Positions 1 to 9,488 of a stretch of 64,000 nt of DNA are shown here, one piece after another (position 1 is the stretch's first letter; each line of letters begins with the position of its first letter). Made by a program: the position numbers and the translations under genes. The notes below the pieces were generated by a model. That model was given only the letters and a program-made list of their open reading frames with translations, was not told where the DNA came from and searched no databases. Source of the DNA: Thermoflexus hugenholtzii JAD2 (GTDB taxonomy: Bacteria > Chloroflexota > Anaerolineae > Thermoflexales > Thermoflexaceae); NCBI RefSeq assembly GCF_900187885.1, contig NZ_FYEK01000044.1, positions 1-64,000 of the forward strand, read 5' to 3'.

Positions 1-429
1 GCACGAAGCGCACGTGCCCAAAAACAGCTCCTTCCCCTTCTCCGCATCCCCCTTCAGGGCCACCGCCGCCGGCGTGGGGTTTGTCGCCGGAGCAGAGATG
101 GGGGCGCTTCCCTCCGTCAGCGCAGCGGGAGCGGATCCTTGAGGCTGCGGCATCGGATAGAAGATCACGGCCAGGACGACGAGCAAAGCCAGCCCGCTGA
201 TCACAAAGGGCCAGGGGCCGATGCGCTGGGAAGGAGCGGCCGGCGCAGCGGGAGCCTCTCCGGCGGGGGCTACAGCTGGACGAGCGGGGGCAGGCGCCTG
301 CCCATAAGCCGCCTGCACCTCCCGGGTCAGCCAGGGCAAGAGAAGCGCCAGGATCCCCGCCAGCGCCAGCGTCGCACCCAGGACACCGCCGATGAGCAGG
401 AGCAACGAAATGGGTGAAAGGCCAGGCAT
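1..429 (-). CDS. membrane-anchored cytochrome c, N-terminal part (runs off window)
   Basis: The open frame starts with ATG at 429 behind a GAGGTGGG ribosome site and continues off the left edge; 143 codons are visible. Two hydrophobic segments lie at about residues 8-33 and 73-91. They are separated by, and followed by, Ala/Pro-rich linkers. The last visible residues are C140-A-S-C143 after KGKELFLGT, the beginning of a c-type haem motif whose His would be just outside the window. By family knowledge this is an extracytoplasmic electron-transfer haem domain held on a membrane stem. The stem is clear; the cytochrome call depends on the CxxC and its typical preceding context. A good promoter precedes it (528-556). 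Confidence 0.7.
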   Translation of the reverse strand, partial: MPGLSPISLLLLIGGVLGATLALAGILALLLPWLTREVQAAYGQAPAPARPAVAPAGEAPAAPAAPSQRIGPWPFVISGLALLVVLAVIFYPMPQPQGSAPAALTEGSAPISAPATNPTPAAVALKGDAEKGKELFLGTCASC

Positions 430-527
430 CGATCCCACCTCGGTCAGAAATGATGCCTTCAATGCGTGATCCAGTGCGTCGTTCGGATCGCCCTCGAAAC
501 ACCGCCGCGGCTTAACGATCCTCTCGA

Positions 528-556
528 ATTCTATGGGAAGCCCATCTCTTCGTCAA
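528..556 (-). promoter_or_regulatory. sigma70-type promoter of the cytochrome c gene
   Basis: On the minus strand TTGACG (551-556) and TAGAAT (528-533) are separated by 17 bases, close to the consensus. The site lies about 100 bases upstream of the ATG at 429 and downstream of the glycosyltransferase gene that ends at 655, so the cytochrome gene probably starts its own transcript. Confidence 0.65.
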
Positions 557-654
557 CCCATGCCGCGCACTTTTTGGGGATACGGCTCCAGATTCCACCG
601 CCCGAATTCCCCGGAGCCGGGGCGCTTTCGCGAAGCCGGGAACCGCTGGGGGCC

Positions 655-2973
655 TCAGGAGCGGCGAAGCGAGAGGGCGCGGGGCTGCGCCTCACGGTCC
701 GGCTCCGGGGACGGGCGCAGGAACCGATGGGCCAGGTTCAAGGTCAGCAGCCAAGCCAGTGTGGACTCAGCGCCCTGATTGACGTTGACCTCTGTGGCCT
801 CCAGCCCGTCCCGGCATCCACCGGTTTTCAGATCGGCCAGCGCGCATCCTCGATCATTCCACCCCAGGAACCAGCCCACACAGCGCTCGAGCACCTCCAG
901 CCAGATCCGATCCCCCGTGGCCCGCCAGGCCCAGGCTGCCGCCTCCGCCATGGCTGCTCCCTCGATGGGCTGCTGGGCGAAGCGCGCCTTCTCCCCTCCC
1001 CGGGGGAACCAGCCCCGGTTGCCCACAAAGGAAAGATGTCCGCCTTGGGGGTCCGTCTGGATCTCCACCAGCCAGTTCAGGGCCGCAAGCCCCCGCTCCA
1101 TCCAGCGAGGTTCCTGGAGACTGTAACCCGCGGCGATCAGCGCCGCCGGCAGGATCCCGTTGTCATAAGTGATCCGATCCTCGCACCAGGACCAGCCGGG
1201 CCGGGCATACGTCTCAAAACGCGCCTCCAGACGTCGGGCCAGCTCGAGGCAGCCCGTCCGGATCCTCCGATCCCCAGGGAATCGTTGCCACATCGCCACC
1301 CCGCCCAAGACGGCATAGGCCCACGGCCGGGGATGCTCCAGAGACCACGCCCCCGGCCAGGCTTCCTGGAACAGGGTCCATGCAGGCTCCGCGATCCCCT
1401 CCGGCCCGAAGGCGGCCGCCTCCCCCAGAGCCCACATCGCCCGGCCGTAGGCATCCTCCGAACCGATCGATTCCAGCCATCGGCGATCATAGGCCATGAA
1501 ATTCCGAAAGCGCTGCGCCTCCGGGTTCCAGGCATGCTGGAGAAAAGCCAGGTAAACCTCCATCAACGGGAGCAACGAGGCCTCTCCGGTCCGCTGCCAT
1601 TCCCGCACGGTGAAGAGCAGGGCTCGGGCGTTGTCGTCCGTGCAGTAACCGAACCGACGGTCCGGGATGGCGAAGCGGGCATGCTGCAGCATACCGGTGT
1701 CGTCAGTGAGTCGGCGCAGGTGTTCGAGGCGGACGGTGGGAAGCCTCAGCGGCCGGGCCAGCACCCACGCCGGCCGGAGGCCGGGCCGCGGGCGCTCGAG
1801 GACCTGACGGAACAGCTCCAGATAGCGAGCGCCGACGATGGACCACGCCATCTCCCGCCCTCGCGCGTAGGCCGCCCGACGCAATCGATCCCACTCCTCC
1901 GGGTTGGAGAGCAACTGATCCAGGGCCCGGGCCATGGCCTCCGGATCCCGGAAGGGGACCAGGAGGCCTCGTCCCTCCCCCAGCACCTCCTCCGCATACC
2001 AGGAGGGGGTGGAGACGATGGCCTTCCCGCAGGCCAGGGCATAGGTAAGGGTTCCGGAGACGATTTGCTCCCGCGTCAGATACGGCGCCACGTAGATATC
2101 GGCGGCCATCAAGAAAGTTAGGAGCTCCTCTCGATTGAGGTAGCGATCGACGAAGCGGATGTGCGCCTGCAGCCCGGCTCGCGCGATCTCTTCCTCCAGG
2201 AACCGGCGATAGGCCTCGCCGAACTGTCGGCGCACCTCCGGATGCGTGGCCCCCACCACCAGATATAGAAGATCGGGATGGTGGGGGACCAGGCGTTTCA
2301 TCGCCTCGATCATCGTTTCGATGCCCTTGTTAGGGCTGAGAAGCCCAAAAGTGAGCAGGACGCGACGCCCATCCAGGCCCAGGCGCGCTTTATAGGGCTC
2401 GGGATCCTCCAGGGGCATCGCCGGCGCGCCATGGTCGATTCGGGTGATCCGCTCGGCGGGTATCCCATAGCGCTCCACCAGGAACTGACGGGCCCGCTCC
2501 GCCATCACCACCACCTGATCCGCCCGTCGGGCCAGGGCGATGAGCACACGCCGCTGGCCCTCCGAAGGCTCATAGAGGACCGTGTGCAGGGTGACCACGA
2601 GAGGCTTGCGCAAGCGCTCCACCAGCTCCAGCGCATACGCCCCGTCCGGCCCGCCGAAGATCCCATACTCATGCTGGAGACACACCCCATCGATGGGCGC
2701 CTGGTTCAGGTAAGCAGCGGCCGCCCGGTAATCCTCCGGGACATCGGCCCGGATCTCGAAAACCACCTCGGGCCCGTAATCGTAGCGTTGCGGGGGGTTG
2801 GTGAGGGCAACCACCTGAACGGTGGAGAGGAAGGGCGAAGGATTTTCCGCCCCTCCCTGGGATGTCCCCTGGGCTTCCGCCATCGCCTTCGCCAGATCGT
2901 GGGTGAACGTCGCGATCCCGCACGGACGGGGCACGTAGGTCCCCACCAGCGCGATGCGCAGACGCTCCCCCAT
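655..2973 (-). CDS. GT4 glycosyltransferase fused to a C-terminal helical domain
   Basis: A 772-residue protein starts with ATG at 2973 behind AGGAGGTGG. The open frame continues upstream of this ATG, but that part overlaps the GH130 gene and looks like shadow coding. The first ~385 residues are a GT-B glycosyltransferase: N-terminal ALVGTYVPRPCGIATFT, then TFGLLSPNKGIETMIEA and an EQIVSGTLTYALACGKAIV segment typical of the nucleotide-sugar site of family GT4. The remaining ~370 residues are Trp-rich and helical with WNPEAQRFRNFM and EDAYGRAMWALGEA, resembling alpha/alpha-barrel domains of glycosidase-like proteins. It lies 50 bases downstream of a GH130 gene, which suggests a shared role in a mannose-containing glycan. 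Substrate unknown. Confidence 0.8.
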   Translation of the reverse strand: MGERLRIALVGTYVPRPCGIATFTHDLAKAMAEAQGTSQGGAENPSPFLSTVQVVALTNPPQRYDYGPEVVFEIRADVPEDYRAAAAYLNQAPIDGVCLQHEYGIFGGPDGAYALELVERLRKPLVVTLHTVLYEPSEGQRRVLIALARRADQVVVMAERARQFLVERYGIPAERITRIDHGAPAMPLEDPEPYKARLGLDGRRVLLTFGLLSPNKGIETMIEAMKRLVPHHPDLLYLVVGATHPEVRRQFGEAYRRFLEEEIARAGLQAHIRFVDRYLNREELLTFLMAADIYVAPYLTREQIVSGTLTYALACGKAIVSTPSWYAEEVLGEGRGLLVPFRDPEAMARALDQLLSNPEEWDRLRRAAYARGREMAWSIVGARYLELFRQVLERPRPGLRPAWVLARPLRLPTVRLEHLRRLTDDTGMLQHARFAIPDRRFGYCTDDNARALLFTVREWQRTGEASLLPLMEVYLAFLQHAWNPEAQRFRNFMAYDRRWLESIGSEDAYGRAMWALGEAAAFGPEGIAEPAWTLFQEAWPGAWSLEHPRPWAYAVLGGVAMWQRFPGDRRIRTGCLELARRLEARFETYARPGWSWCEDRITYDNGILPAALIAAGYSLQEPRWMERGLAALNWLVEIQTDPQGGHLSFVGNRGWFPRGGEKARFAQQPIEGAAMAEAAAWAWRATGDRIWLEVLERCVGWFLGWNDRGCALADLKTGGCRDGLEATEVNVNQGAESTLAWLLTLNLAHRFLRPSPEPDREAQPRALSLRRS

Positions 2974-3023
2974 CGGATTTCCACCTCCTCGCCAGGTTTT
3001 TCCGAAAGGAAAAAGCTTTCTTC

Positions 3024-3962
3024 CTACATCGGCGCATGCAGGAGATAATCCAGGAGCGTTCGCAAGTCCGCCGTCGCCAAAGCGACGCAGGTGTCGGCAG
3101 CGCCGTAATACATCAGCAGCTCGCCGGAGCGAGGATCCACCACCGCGCCGCACGGGAAAGTCACGTTGGGCACGTCTCCGACCCGCTCGTAGGGCGCGCG
3201 GGGGCCGAACACCCACTCCGCACTGCGCCGGATCACTTTCCGCGGGTCCTCCAGATCCAGCAACGCCATCCCCACCCGATAGATCCGGCCGGAGGCGGTC
3301 TGACGCACGCCGTGATACAGGATCAGCCATCCCTCCGGGGTCTCGATGGGCTGGGGTCCCAGGCCCACCCGATCCGAATCCCACCAGCCCCCGGGGCGAG
3401 CCTCGATGATCACCGTGTGATCCCCCCAATGCCGCAGATCCGGGGAGAAGGAGATCCAGATGTTGGGCCGGGTGCGGGGCGAGGTGGGCATCGGCCGGTG
3501 GATCATCACCCAGCGTCCTCGAAAGCGCCGGGGGAACAGACTGGCATCTTTATCCTCCGGAGGCAGGATCGGCCCCAGACGATGGAAAGTTCTGAAATCC
3601 GAGGTCGTGGCCAGGGCCACCAGCGGCCCCCCACGGGAATAGGCCACATAGGTCACCGCATAAAGCCCCTCCTCCTCGAGGAAGACGATGCGGGGATCCT
3701 CGATCCCCCAGAACTCCTCCGGATGGCGGAGCGGATCCGGCAACAACGTGGGCTCCGGATCCACCCGCCAGCCACTCCGCCCATCCGGGCTGCGGGCCAC
3801 GGTGAGATGGGAAAGCCCCTGGAAATCCTCCACCCGCACCAGGAGGAGGACTTCATCGTTGAAACGGGTGGCACCCGGGTTGAACACGGAGTTGGCCGGA
3901 TACGGCCAGTCCCCGGCCGTCAGGATCGGGTTGCCCGGATAGCGATGGAACAGCTCCGGCAT
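3024..3962 (-). CDS. GH130 family beta-mannoside phosphorylase/hydrolase
   Basis: This 312-residue protein starts with ATG at 3962 behind GGAGGG. GH130 features include YPGNPILTAGDWPYPANSVF at the N-terminus, VFNPGATRF, the conserved GIEDPR with its Asp, the DKDASLFPRRF stretch, and GDVPNVTFPCGAV followed by YYGAADTC near the end, matching the five-bladed propeller pattern of the family. Family members cleave beta-1,4- or beta-1,2-linked mannosides, usually with phosphate. There is no signal peptide, so it is cytoplasmic. It is the first gene of a two-gene minus-strand unit with the GT4 fusion. Exact linkage cannot be told from sequence alone. Confidence 0.88.
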   Translation of the reverse strand: MPELFHRYPGNPILTAGDWPYPANSVFNPGATRFNDEVLLLVRVEDFQGLSHLTVARSPDGRSGWRVDPEPTLLPDPLRHPEEFWGIEDPRIVFLEEEGLYAVTYVAYSRGGPLVALATTSDFRTFHRLGPILPPEDKDASLFPRRFRGRWVMIHRPMPTSPRTRPNIWISFSPDLRHWGDHTVIIEARPGGWWDSDRVGLGPQPIETPEGWLILYHGVRQTASGRIYRVGMALLDLEDPRKVIRRSAEWVFGPRAPYERVGDVPNVTFPCGAVVDPRSGELLMYYGAADTCVALATADLRTLLDYLLHAPM

Positions 3963-4042
3963 GCAAGCCCTCCGGTCGAGGGATCAGCGATCCACATTCA
4001 ACTAATATCTCAGAAACATCAGAGGAAAGTTAGCGTGCCTGG

Positions 4043-4048
4043 TATAAT
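4043..4048 (+). promoter_or_regulatory. possible -10 element for the deoxysugar operon
   Basis: A perfect TATAAT lies 44 bases before the proposed TTG start of the rmd-like gene. No good -35 box is visible at the usual distance, so this is only a candidate promoter. Confidence 0.35.
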
Positions 4049-4091
4049 TCGGAAAGGCCGGAGCCTCATCCGATCGGAGGAGCACGCTGCG

Positions 4092-5051
4092 TTGCGCCTG
4101 CTGATCACCGGCGTCGGCGGATTCGTCGGACGACACCTGGCTGCCGCCCTGGCCCAGGGCACGGACTGGGAGCTCTGGGGCTGGGCGCGACGGCCCGTCG
4201 ACGGGCTGCCCGATCGCCTGCAGATGATGTCTGTGGACCTGCGCAACCCGGAGGAGGTGCAGCGCGCCCTCGCCCGGGTGGCTCCGGAGGGCATCATCCA
4301 TCTCGCCGCCCAGTCGGACGTGGCGGAATCCTGGCGGGATCCATGGGGGACCTTCGAAACCAACGTGCGGGGGACGCTGAATCTCCTGGATGGCTTGCGG
4401 GCCCTGGGCCTGCGGCCTCGGGTCCTCGTTGTGACCTCTAATGAGGTGTATGGCCTCGTCCGGCCCGAGGAGCTCCCCATTCGGGAGGAGCAGCCCCTGC
4501 GACCGGCCAACCCCTACGGCCTCAGCAAAGTCGCCCAGGACGGGCTGGCCGCCGTGTATGCGCGGGCCTACGCCCTGCCCATCATCCGGGCCCGCCCGTT
4601 CAATCACATCGGGCCGGGGCAGGCCCCCCGGTTCGTGGTGCCCTCCTTCGCCCGGCAAATCGCCTGGATCGAGGCCGGCCTCCAGGAGCCCGTCCTGCGG
4701 GTGGGCAACCTGGAGGTCCAGCGGGATTTCACCGACGTGCGGGATGTGGTCCGGGCCTACCGGTTGCTCCTGGAACGCGGGGAGCCCGGGGAGGTTTACA
4801 ACATCGGCTCCGGACGCCCCCGCTCCATCCGGGAGGTGCTGGAAACCATGCTGGCCATGGCTCAGGTGGAGGTGCGCATCGAGGTAGACCCTCAACGCCT
4901 CCGGCCGGTGGACATCCCCGTCAGCGTGGCGGACACCACCCGGATCCGGGAGCGGGTCGGATGGCAACCCCTCATCCCCTTCGAGCAATCCCTGCGGGAC
5001 GTGCTGGAGGAGTGGCGGGCGCGCGCCCGGGAGGCCCGCTCCCGGGCCTGA
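4092..5051 (+). CDS. rmd: NAD-dependent epimerase/dehydratase, GDP-4-keto-6-deoxymannose reductase-like
   Basis: A 319-residue short-chain dehydrogenase of the extended type. The Rossmann motif TGVGGFVGRH is at the N-terminus. The catalytic Tyr and Lys are in NPYGLSKVAQDG, after a VTSNEVYG serine region. FNHIGPGQAPRFVVPSF and RDFTDVRDVVRAY match the GDP-sugar branch. The frame has no ATG here; I chose TTG at 4092 because GGAGGA precedes it and it starts directly at the Rossmann strand. It stands just before gmd, so the likely reaction is reduction of GDP-4-keto-6-deoxymannose to GDP-D-rhamnose. A different ketoreductase or epimerase specificity is possible. Confidence 0.78.
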   Translation: MRLLITGVGGFVGRHLAAALAQGTDWELWGWARRPVDGLPDRLQMMSVDLRNPEEVQRALARVAPEGIIHLAAQSDVAESWRDPWGTFETNVRGTLNLLDGLRALGLRPRVLVVTSNEVYGLVRPEELPIREEQPLRPANPYGLSKVAQDGLAAVYARAYALPIIRARPFNHIGPGQAPRFVVPSFARQIAWIEAGLQEPVLRVGNLEVQRDFTDVRDVVRAYRLLLERGEPGEVYNIGSGRPRSIREVLETMLAMAQVEVRIEVDPQRLRPVDIPVSVADTTRIRERVGWQPLIPFEQSLRDVLEEWRARAREARSRA

Positions 5052-5126
5052 GCTCAGGGATCCGCGGAGAGGATCCCGGCCTGGCGGATCCGGATGAATC
5101 GCAAACCCTGAGGGAGGAAGAAGCAG

Positions 5127-6113
5127 ATGGAGCGGAAGCGAGCGCTGATCACCGGCATCACCGGACAGGATGGCTCTTACCTGGCGGAGTTCCTGCTGGA
5201 GAAAGGCTACGAGGTCATCGGGATGGTGCGTCGCACCAGCACCATCAATTTCGAGCGGATCCGGCACATCCAGGATCGGATCACGCTGGTGCAGGGGGAC
5301 CTGCTGGATCAGTCCTCCCTGATCGACATCCTGCGGGAACACCGACCCCACGAGGTCTACAACCTGGCCGCCCAATCCTTCGTCCCCACCTCCTTCAAGC
5401 AACCGGTCCTGACCGGGGAGTTCACCGCCCTGGGAGTGACCCGGCTCCTGGAGGCCATCCGCCTGGTGGATCCCACCATCCGCTTCTACCAGGCCTCCAG
5501 CAGTGAGATGTTCGGGAAGGTCCGGGAGGTCCCGCAGAACGAGAACACTCCCTTCCATCCCCGCAGCCCATATGGGGTGGCCAAGGTCTACGCCCACTGG
5601 ATCACAGTGAACTACCGGGAGAGCTACGGGATGTTCGCCGTGTCGGGGATCTGCTTCAACCATGAAAGCCCGCGACGGGGGCTGGAGTTCGTCACCCGCA
5701 AGATCACCTACACAGCAGCGAAGATCAAGCTGGGCCTGGCCCACGAGCTGCGCCTGGGGAACCTGGAGGCCCGCCGGGATTGGGGATATGCCCCGGATTA
5801 CGTGCGGGCGATGTGGCTGATGTTGCAACAGGACGAGCCAGAGGATTACGTCATCGCCACCGGGGAGACTCACTCCGTCCGCGAGTTCGTGGAGCTGGCC
5901 TTCGATTACCTCGGGCTGGATTGGAAGAAATACGTGGTGGTGGACCCTGCTCTCTATCGCCCTGCGGATGTGGACCTCCTGGTCGGGGATGCCACCAAAG
6001 CGCGGACCAAGTTGGGCTGGGCGCCCTCGGTGACCTTCGAGCAGCTGGTGAAGATTATGGTAGACGCCGACCTGGAGCTGGTAAAACAGGAATACGGGAT
6101 CCGGGAGGGCTGA
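5127..6113 (+). CDS. gmd: GDP-mannose 4,6-dehydratase
   Basis: A 328-residue protein with [23 protein letters not shown] at the start, the diagnostic [13 protein letters not shown] loop, YNLAAQSFV, a [11 protein letters not shown] catalytic Ser/Thr-Glu region and [12 protein letters not shown] holding the Tyr-Lys pair, then FNHESPRRG. All match GMD. It removes water from GDP-D-mannose to give GDP-4-keto-6-deoxymannose, the precursor of GDP-rhamnose or GDP-fucose. Length fits bacterial GMDs. Its stop codon is one base from the start of the next gene, so they are translationally close, and the rmd-like gene lies upstream. A GGAGGAAG ribosome site precedes the ATG. Confidence 0.95.
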   Translation: MERKRALITGITGQDGSYLAEFLLEKGYEVIGMVRRTSTINFERIRHIQDRITLVQGDLLDQSSLIDILREHRPHEVYNLAAQSFVPTSFKQPVLTGEFTALGVTRLLEAIRLVDPTIRFYQASSSEMFGKVREVPQNENTPFHPRSPYGVAKVYAHWITVNYRESYGMFAVSGICFNHESPRRGLEFVTRKITYTAAKIKLGLAHELRLGNLEARRDWGYAPDYVRAMWLMLQQDEPEDYVIATGETHSVREFVELAFDYLGLDWKKYVVVDPALYRPADVDLLVGDATKARTKLGWAPSVTFEQLVKIMVDADLELVKQEYGIREG

Positions 6114-6114
6114 G

Positions 6115-7539
6115 ATGACCGTCATCCGCTTCGGGACCGATGGCTGGCGCGGTCGCATCGCGGACGATTACACCTTCGCCAATGTCCGCCGGTGCGCCCA
6201 GGGTTTCGCCCGCTGGCTGCTGGATACCGGACAGGCGGAAGGCGGGGTGGTGATCGGCTACGATCACCGTTTCGCCTCCGAGCACTTCGCCGAGGCCTGT
6301 GCGGAGGTCCTGGCCGGCAATGGCATCCGGGTCTATCTCTGCGACCGGGCCGTCCCCACCCCGGTGATCAGCTACAGCGTGGTGGCCCGGGGCGCCGCAG
6401 GGGCCATCAACATCACCGCCAGCCACAACCCCCCCACCGACAACGGGTTCAAGGTCCGCAACCGCTTCGGCGGGGCCGTCGATCCCCAGGGCCTGCGGGA
6501 GATCGAGGCCCGCATCCCTCCGGATGAACAGGGGGTGAAACGCATGCCCCTGGCGGAGGCCCGGGCGAAAGGCCTGGTGGAGATCTTCGACCCGGCCCCG
6601 GCTTATCTCGCGCACCTCCAGCAGCTAGTAGACCTGGAAACCCTCCGCCAGGCGGATCTCACCGTTGTGGTGGATCCGATGTGGGGGAACGGGATCGGCT
6701 GGCTGCGGCGGCTGCTCTCCCCGGGGCGCATCCGGGTGGTGGAGATCCACGGCGAGCGCAACCCCATCTTCCCCCGGATGAAGCGCCCGGAGCCCATCCC
6801 GCCGAACCTGGACGACCTGCAGGAAAAGGTCCGGGAGCTGAAGGCCGACGCGGGGATCGCCACGGATGGCGACGCCGATCGCGTCGGACTGGTGGATGAG
6901 CATGGCGGGTTCGTTGATCCGCTTCGGGTCTACGGCCTCCTGGCCCTCTACCTCCTGGAGGTCCGCGGCCAGCGCGGCCCCATCGTCAAAACCCTCTCCA
7001 CTACCTCTATGCTGGAGAAACTCGGGGAGCGCTACGGGGTGCCCGTCTATGAGACCGGCGTGGGGTTCAAGTATGTGGCCCCGAAGATGCTGGAGACGGA
7101 CGCCCTTATCGGTGGGGAGGAAAGCGGAGGCTTCGCCTTCCGGGGGCACCTTCCCGAGCGGGATGGCATCCTGGCCGGCCTCTACCTGTTGGATTTTATG
7201 GTCCGGACCGGCAAACGCCCTTCGGAGCTGATCCGCTGGCTGTTCGAGCGGGTCGGCCCCCATTATTACTCCCGCATCGATGTGGAATTCCCACCGGAAC
7301 GCCGGGAGGAGACCCGAGCCCGCCTGGATCAGACACAACCGGATCGCTTGGCCGGTCTGCGGGTGGTCCGCATCGATCGCTCCGACGGCTACAAGTTCTA
7401 CCTGGAGGACGGCGGCTGGCTGCTGATCCGGTTCTCGGGAACGGAGCCCCTGCTGCGGATCTACACCGAGACCACCGTGCCGGAGCGGGTGGCTCAGCTG
7501 CTCGAAGAAGGCCGCCGTCTGGCCGGGCTGGAAGAGTAG
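6115..7539 (+). CDS. phosphoglucomutase/phosphomannomutase family protein
   Basis: A 474-residue phosphohexomutase. RFGTDGWRG opens the protein, the phosphoserine loop is [16 protein letters not shown], the metal loop is [13 protein letters not shown], the sugar-binding [10 protein letters not shown] and the C-terminal phosphate-binding [15 protein letters not shown] are all present. The enzyme interconverts sugar 1- and 6-phosphates. In this operon, mannose-1-phosphate supply for GDP-mannose is the natural role, but the family also includes glucose- and glucosamine-specific members, so specificity is inferred from context. The start lies one base after the gmd stop codon. Confidence 0.9.
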   Translation: MTVIRFGTDGWRGRIADDYTFANVRRCAQGFARWLLDTGQAEGGVVIGYDHRFASEHFAEACAEVLAGNGIRVYLCDRAVPTPVISYSVVARGAAGAINITASHNPPTDNGFKVRNRFGGAVDPQGLREIEARIPPDEQGVKRMPLAEARAKGLVEIFDPAPAYLAHLQQLVDLETLRQADLTVVVDPMWGNGIGWLRRLLSPGRIRVVEIHGERNPIFPRMKRPEPIPPNLDDLQEKVRELKADAGIATDGDADRVGLVDEHGGFVDPLRVYGLLALYLLEVRGQRGPIVKTLSTTSMLEKLGERYGVPVYETGVGFKYVAPKMLETDALIGGEESGGFAFRGHLPERDGILAGLYLLDFMVRTGKRPSELIRWLFERVGPHYYSRIDVEFPPERREETRARLDQTQPDRLAGLRVVRIDRSDGYKFYLEDGGWLLIRFSGTEPLLRIYTETTVPERVAQLLEEGRRLAGLEE

Positions 7540-7546
7540 ACCGGTG

Positions 7547-8383
7547 ATGGAGCGGTCGATCCTCATCGATACCCATTGCCACCTGGACGACCCGGCCTTC
7601 GATCCGGATCGGGAGGAGGTGCTGGCCCGAGCTCGGATGGCGGGCGTGGAGATCCTCATCCTCCCCGGGGTGGAACCGGAAGGGATCCCGCGCGCCCTGG
7701 CGCTGGCCGAACGCCATCCAGGGCTTTACGTGGCGGTGGGGATTCATCCCCACGTGGCCTCGCAGTTTTCTTCCCAGCTCCTGGCCCAGCTCCGGAGCTG
7801 GGCGCGACATCCTCGAGTGGTGGCCATCGGGGAGATCGGCCTGGATTTCTATCGCGATCGCTCGCCTCGAGAGGCACAACGGGAAGCCTTCCGGGCCCAG
7901 CTGGAGCTGGCCGGCGAGCTGGGGCTGCCGGTGATCATCCACCAGCGGGAGGCCCGCGAGGCGGTGATGGAGGAGCTGGAGCGCTGGCTCGCCGCCCGCC
8001 CCGGGGCCCGAGGGGTCCTCCACGCCTTCTCCGGCGATCCCGCAATGGCGCGGATCGCCGTGAAATGGGGGTTCCTCCTGGGGATCGGGGGGCCGCTCAC
8101 CTATCCCCGGGCGGAAAGCCTGCGAGAGGCCGTGCGGGCGGTCGGCCTGGACGGCCTGGTGCTGGAGACGGACGCGCCCTATCTGCCCCCGCAACCCCAT
8201 CGGGGCCGTCGTAACGAGCCCGCTTACCTGCGGAACGTGGCGGAAGCCCTGGCCCAGCTGCTCGGGCTGCCGATGGAGCAGATCGCCCGACAAACCACCG
8301 CGAACGCTTGCCGGCTCTTCCGGCTTCCCCCACCGCAGGAAAGCGATCTCCCAGAGTCTCGCTGCGGAGGCGGAGATCCATAG
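7547..8383 (+). CDS. TatD family metal-dependent hydrolase
   Basis: About 278 residues. Metal ligands of the TatD fold are visible: DTHCHLDD near the N-terminus, GEIGLDFYRD (Glu), IIHQRE (His), LHAFSGD (His) and ETDAPYLPPQ (Asp). RRNEPAYLRNVAEALA is the usual C-terminal signature. TatD proteins are Mg-dependent 3'-5' DNA/RNA exonucleases acting in DNA repair or RNA quality control. An in-frame GTG at 7544 is an alternative start. The gene follows the mutase by a few bases. Confidence 0.92.
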   Translation: MERSILIDTHCHLDDPAFDPDREEVLARARMAGVEILILPGVEPEGIPRALALAERHPGLYVAVGIHPHVASQFSSQLLAQLRSWARHPRVVAIGEIGLDFYRDRSPREAQREAFRAQLELAGELGLPVIIHQREAREAVMEELERWLAARPGARGVLHAFSGDPAMARIAVKWGFLLGIGGPLTYPRAESLREAVRAVGLDGLVLETDAPYLPPQPHRGRRNEPAYLRNVAEALAQLLGLPMEQIARQTTANACRLFRLPPPQESDLPESRCGGGDP

Positions 8384-8465
8384 ATCATGGAAAGGCTCCA
8401 CGCCCGATGTAAAATGAGACGAGAAGCTTGTTCTTCGACGAACATTCTGAATCAGGTAGACGGGA

Positions 8466-9455
8466 ATGCCTCCGACCGCGCATTCGGTGCAGGCTCTGGT
8501 CCATATCCAGGAGTGGCTCCAGGGAGACCTGGAGCAGGTAGAGACCCGCATGCGGGCGATCCCCCTCACGTTTGAACCCCTGAAAACCGCGGTGGACCAT
8601 CTGCTGCGTGCGGGGGGCAAGCGCATCCGTCCCATGTTGGTTTTGCTGACCGGTCGGCTCTACCGGGAAGCGGACGAGGCGATGATCGCTCTGGCCGCCG
8701 CCGTGGAGATGCTGCACACCGCCACCCTGGTCCACGACGACCTGATCGATGGCTCCCTGCTCCGGCGGGGGATCCCAACCCTGAACGCCATCTGGACCCC
8801 GGCGGCAACGGTGTTGACGGGCGATTATCTGTTCGCCTACGCGGCCTCCCTGGCCGCGCAGACCGAGAACGTCCGCGTCATGGCCATCTTCGCACGCACG
8901 CTGATGACCATCTGCGAGGGGGAGCTGCGCCAGCAATTTGGAGACCGCGCCGCCATGCTGGATCGGGAGGATTATTTCCGACGGATCTATGCTAAGACGG
9001 CGGCGATGTTCGAGCTGGCCACCGAGGCGGCTGCCGTGCTGGCCCGGGCCCCTGAGCCCCAGGTGGAGGCCCTTCGGCGTTACGGGGTGGATCTGGGGAT
9101 GGCGTTCCAGATCATGGACGACATCCTGGACTTCACCGGTGAGGCCCAGGTCTTGGGCAAGCCGGTCGGCAACGATCTGCGCCAGGGCCTGATTACCCTC
9201 CCGGTGCTCTTCTATTTGGAGGAGCACCCCGGGGATCCCGTCATCGACCGCATCCTGGCCGGGAGCTCCGGGGATGAGGACCTCATCCGCGAGGCGGTTG
9301 AGCGGGTGCGGAACTCGAAGGCGATCGCCCAGGCCCGGGCGGAGGCGGAGGCGTTCATCCGTCGCAGCCAGAGTTACCTCGAGAACCTCCCGGAGGGTCC
9401 GGCCCGAGAAGCCCTGCGGTTCCTCGGCGAACTCGTCCTGCGTCGGGATCATTGA
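8466..9455 (+). CDS. polyprenyl (long-chain) diphosphate synthase
   Basis: A 329-residue trans-isoprenyl diphosphate synthase. Both aspartate-rich motifs are present: LVHDDLIDGS (first, DDxxD) and QIMDDILDF (second), together with GGKRIRPML and the KTAAMFELATEAAA helix and GKPVGNDLRQGLITLP. These enzymes condense isopentenyl diphosphate to C30-C50 products for menaquinone side chains or lipid carriers. The residues before the first motif are not bulky, which favours a long-chain product, but chain length cannot be fixed by reading. It sits between tatD and a GT2 gene. The upstream gap of 82 bases has no strong promoter. Confidence 0.9.
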   Translation: MPPTAHSVQALVHIQEWLQGDLEQVETRMRAIPLTFEPLKTAVDHLLRAGGKRIRPMLVLLTGRLYREADEAMIALAAAVEMLHTATLVHDDLIDGSLLRRGIPTLNAIWTPAATVLTGDYLFAYAASLAAQTENVRVMAIFARTLMTICEGELRQQFGDRAAMLDREDYFRRIYAKTAAMFELATEAAAVLARAPEPQVEALRRYGVDLGMAFQIMDDILDFTGEAQVLGKPVGNDLRQGLITLPVLFYLEEHPGDPVIDRILAGSSGDEDLIREAVERVRNSKAIAQARAEAEAFIRRSQSYLENLPEGPAREALRFLGELVLRRDH

Positions 9456-9488
9456 GCTCCCCTGGCCGGGAGCGCTCGAAGAAGGGCA

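Noticed and set aside
466-2121. Long plus-strand open frame opposite the GT4 fusion gene
   Set aside because: It lacks any recognisable domain, is Pro/Arg-rich as expected for an antisense of GC-rich coding sequence, and lies wholly over a well-supported minus-strand gene.
8425-8445. Near-palindrome TGTTCTTCGACGAACA before the polyprenyl synthase
   Set aside because: Arms are imperfect and there is no supporting promoter at the right distance, so an operator call is not justified.
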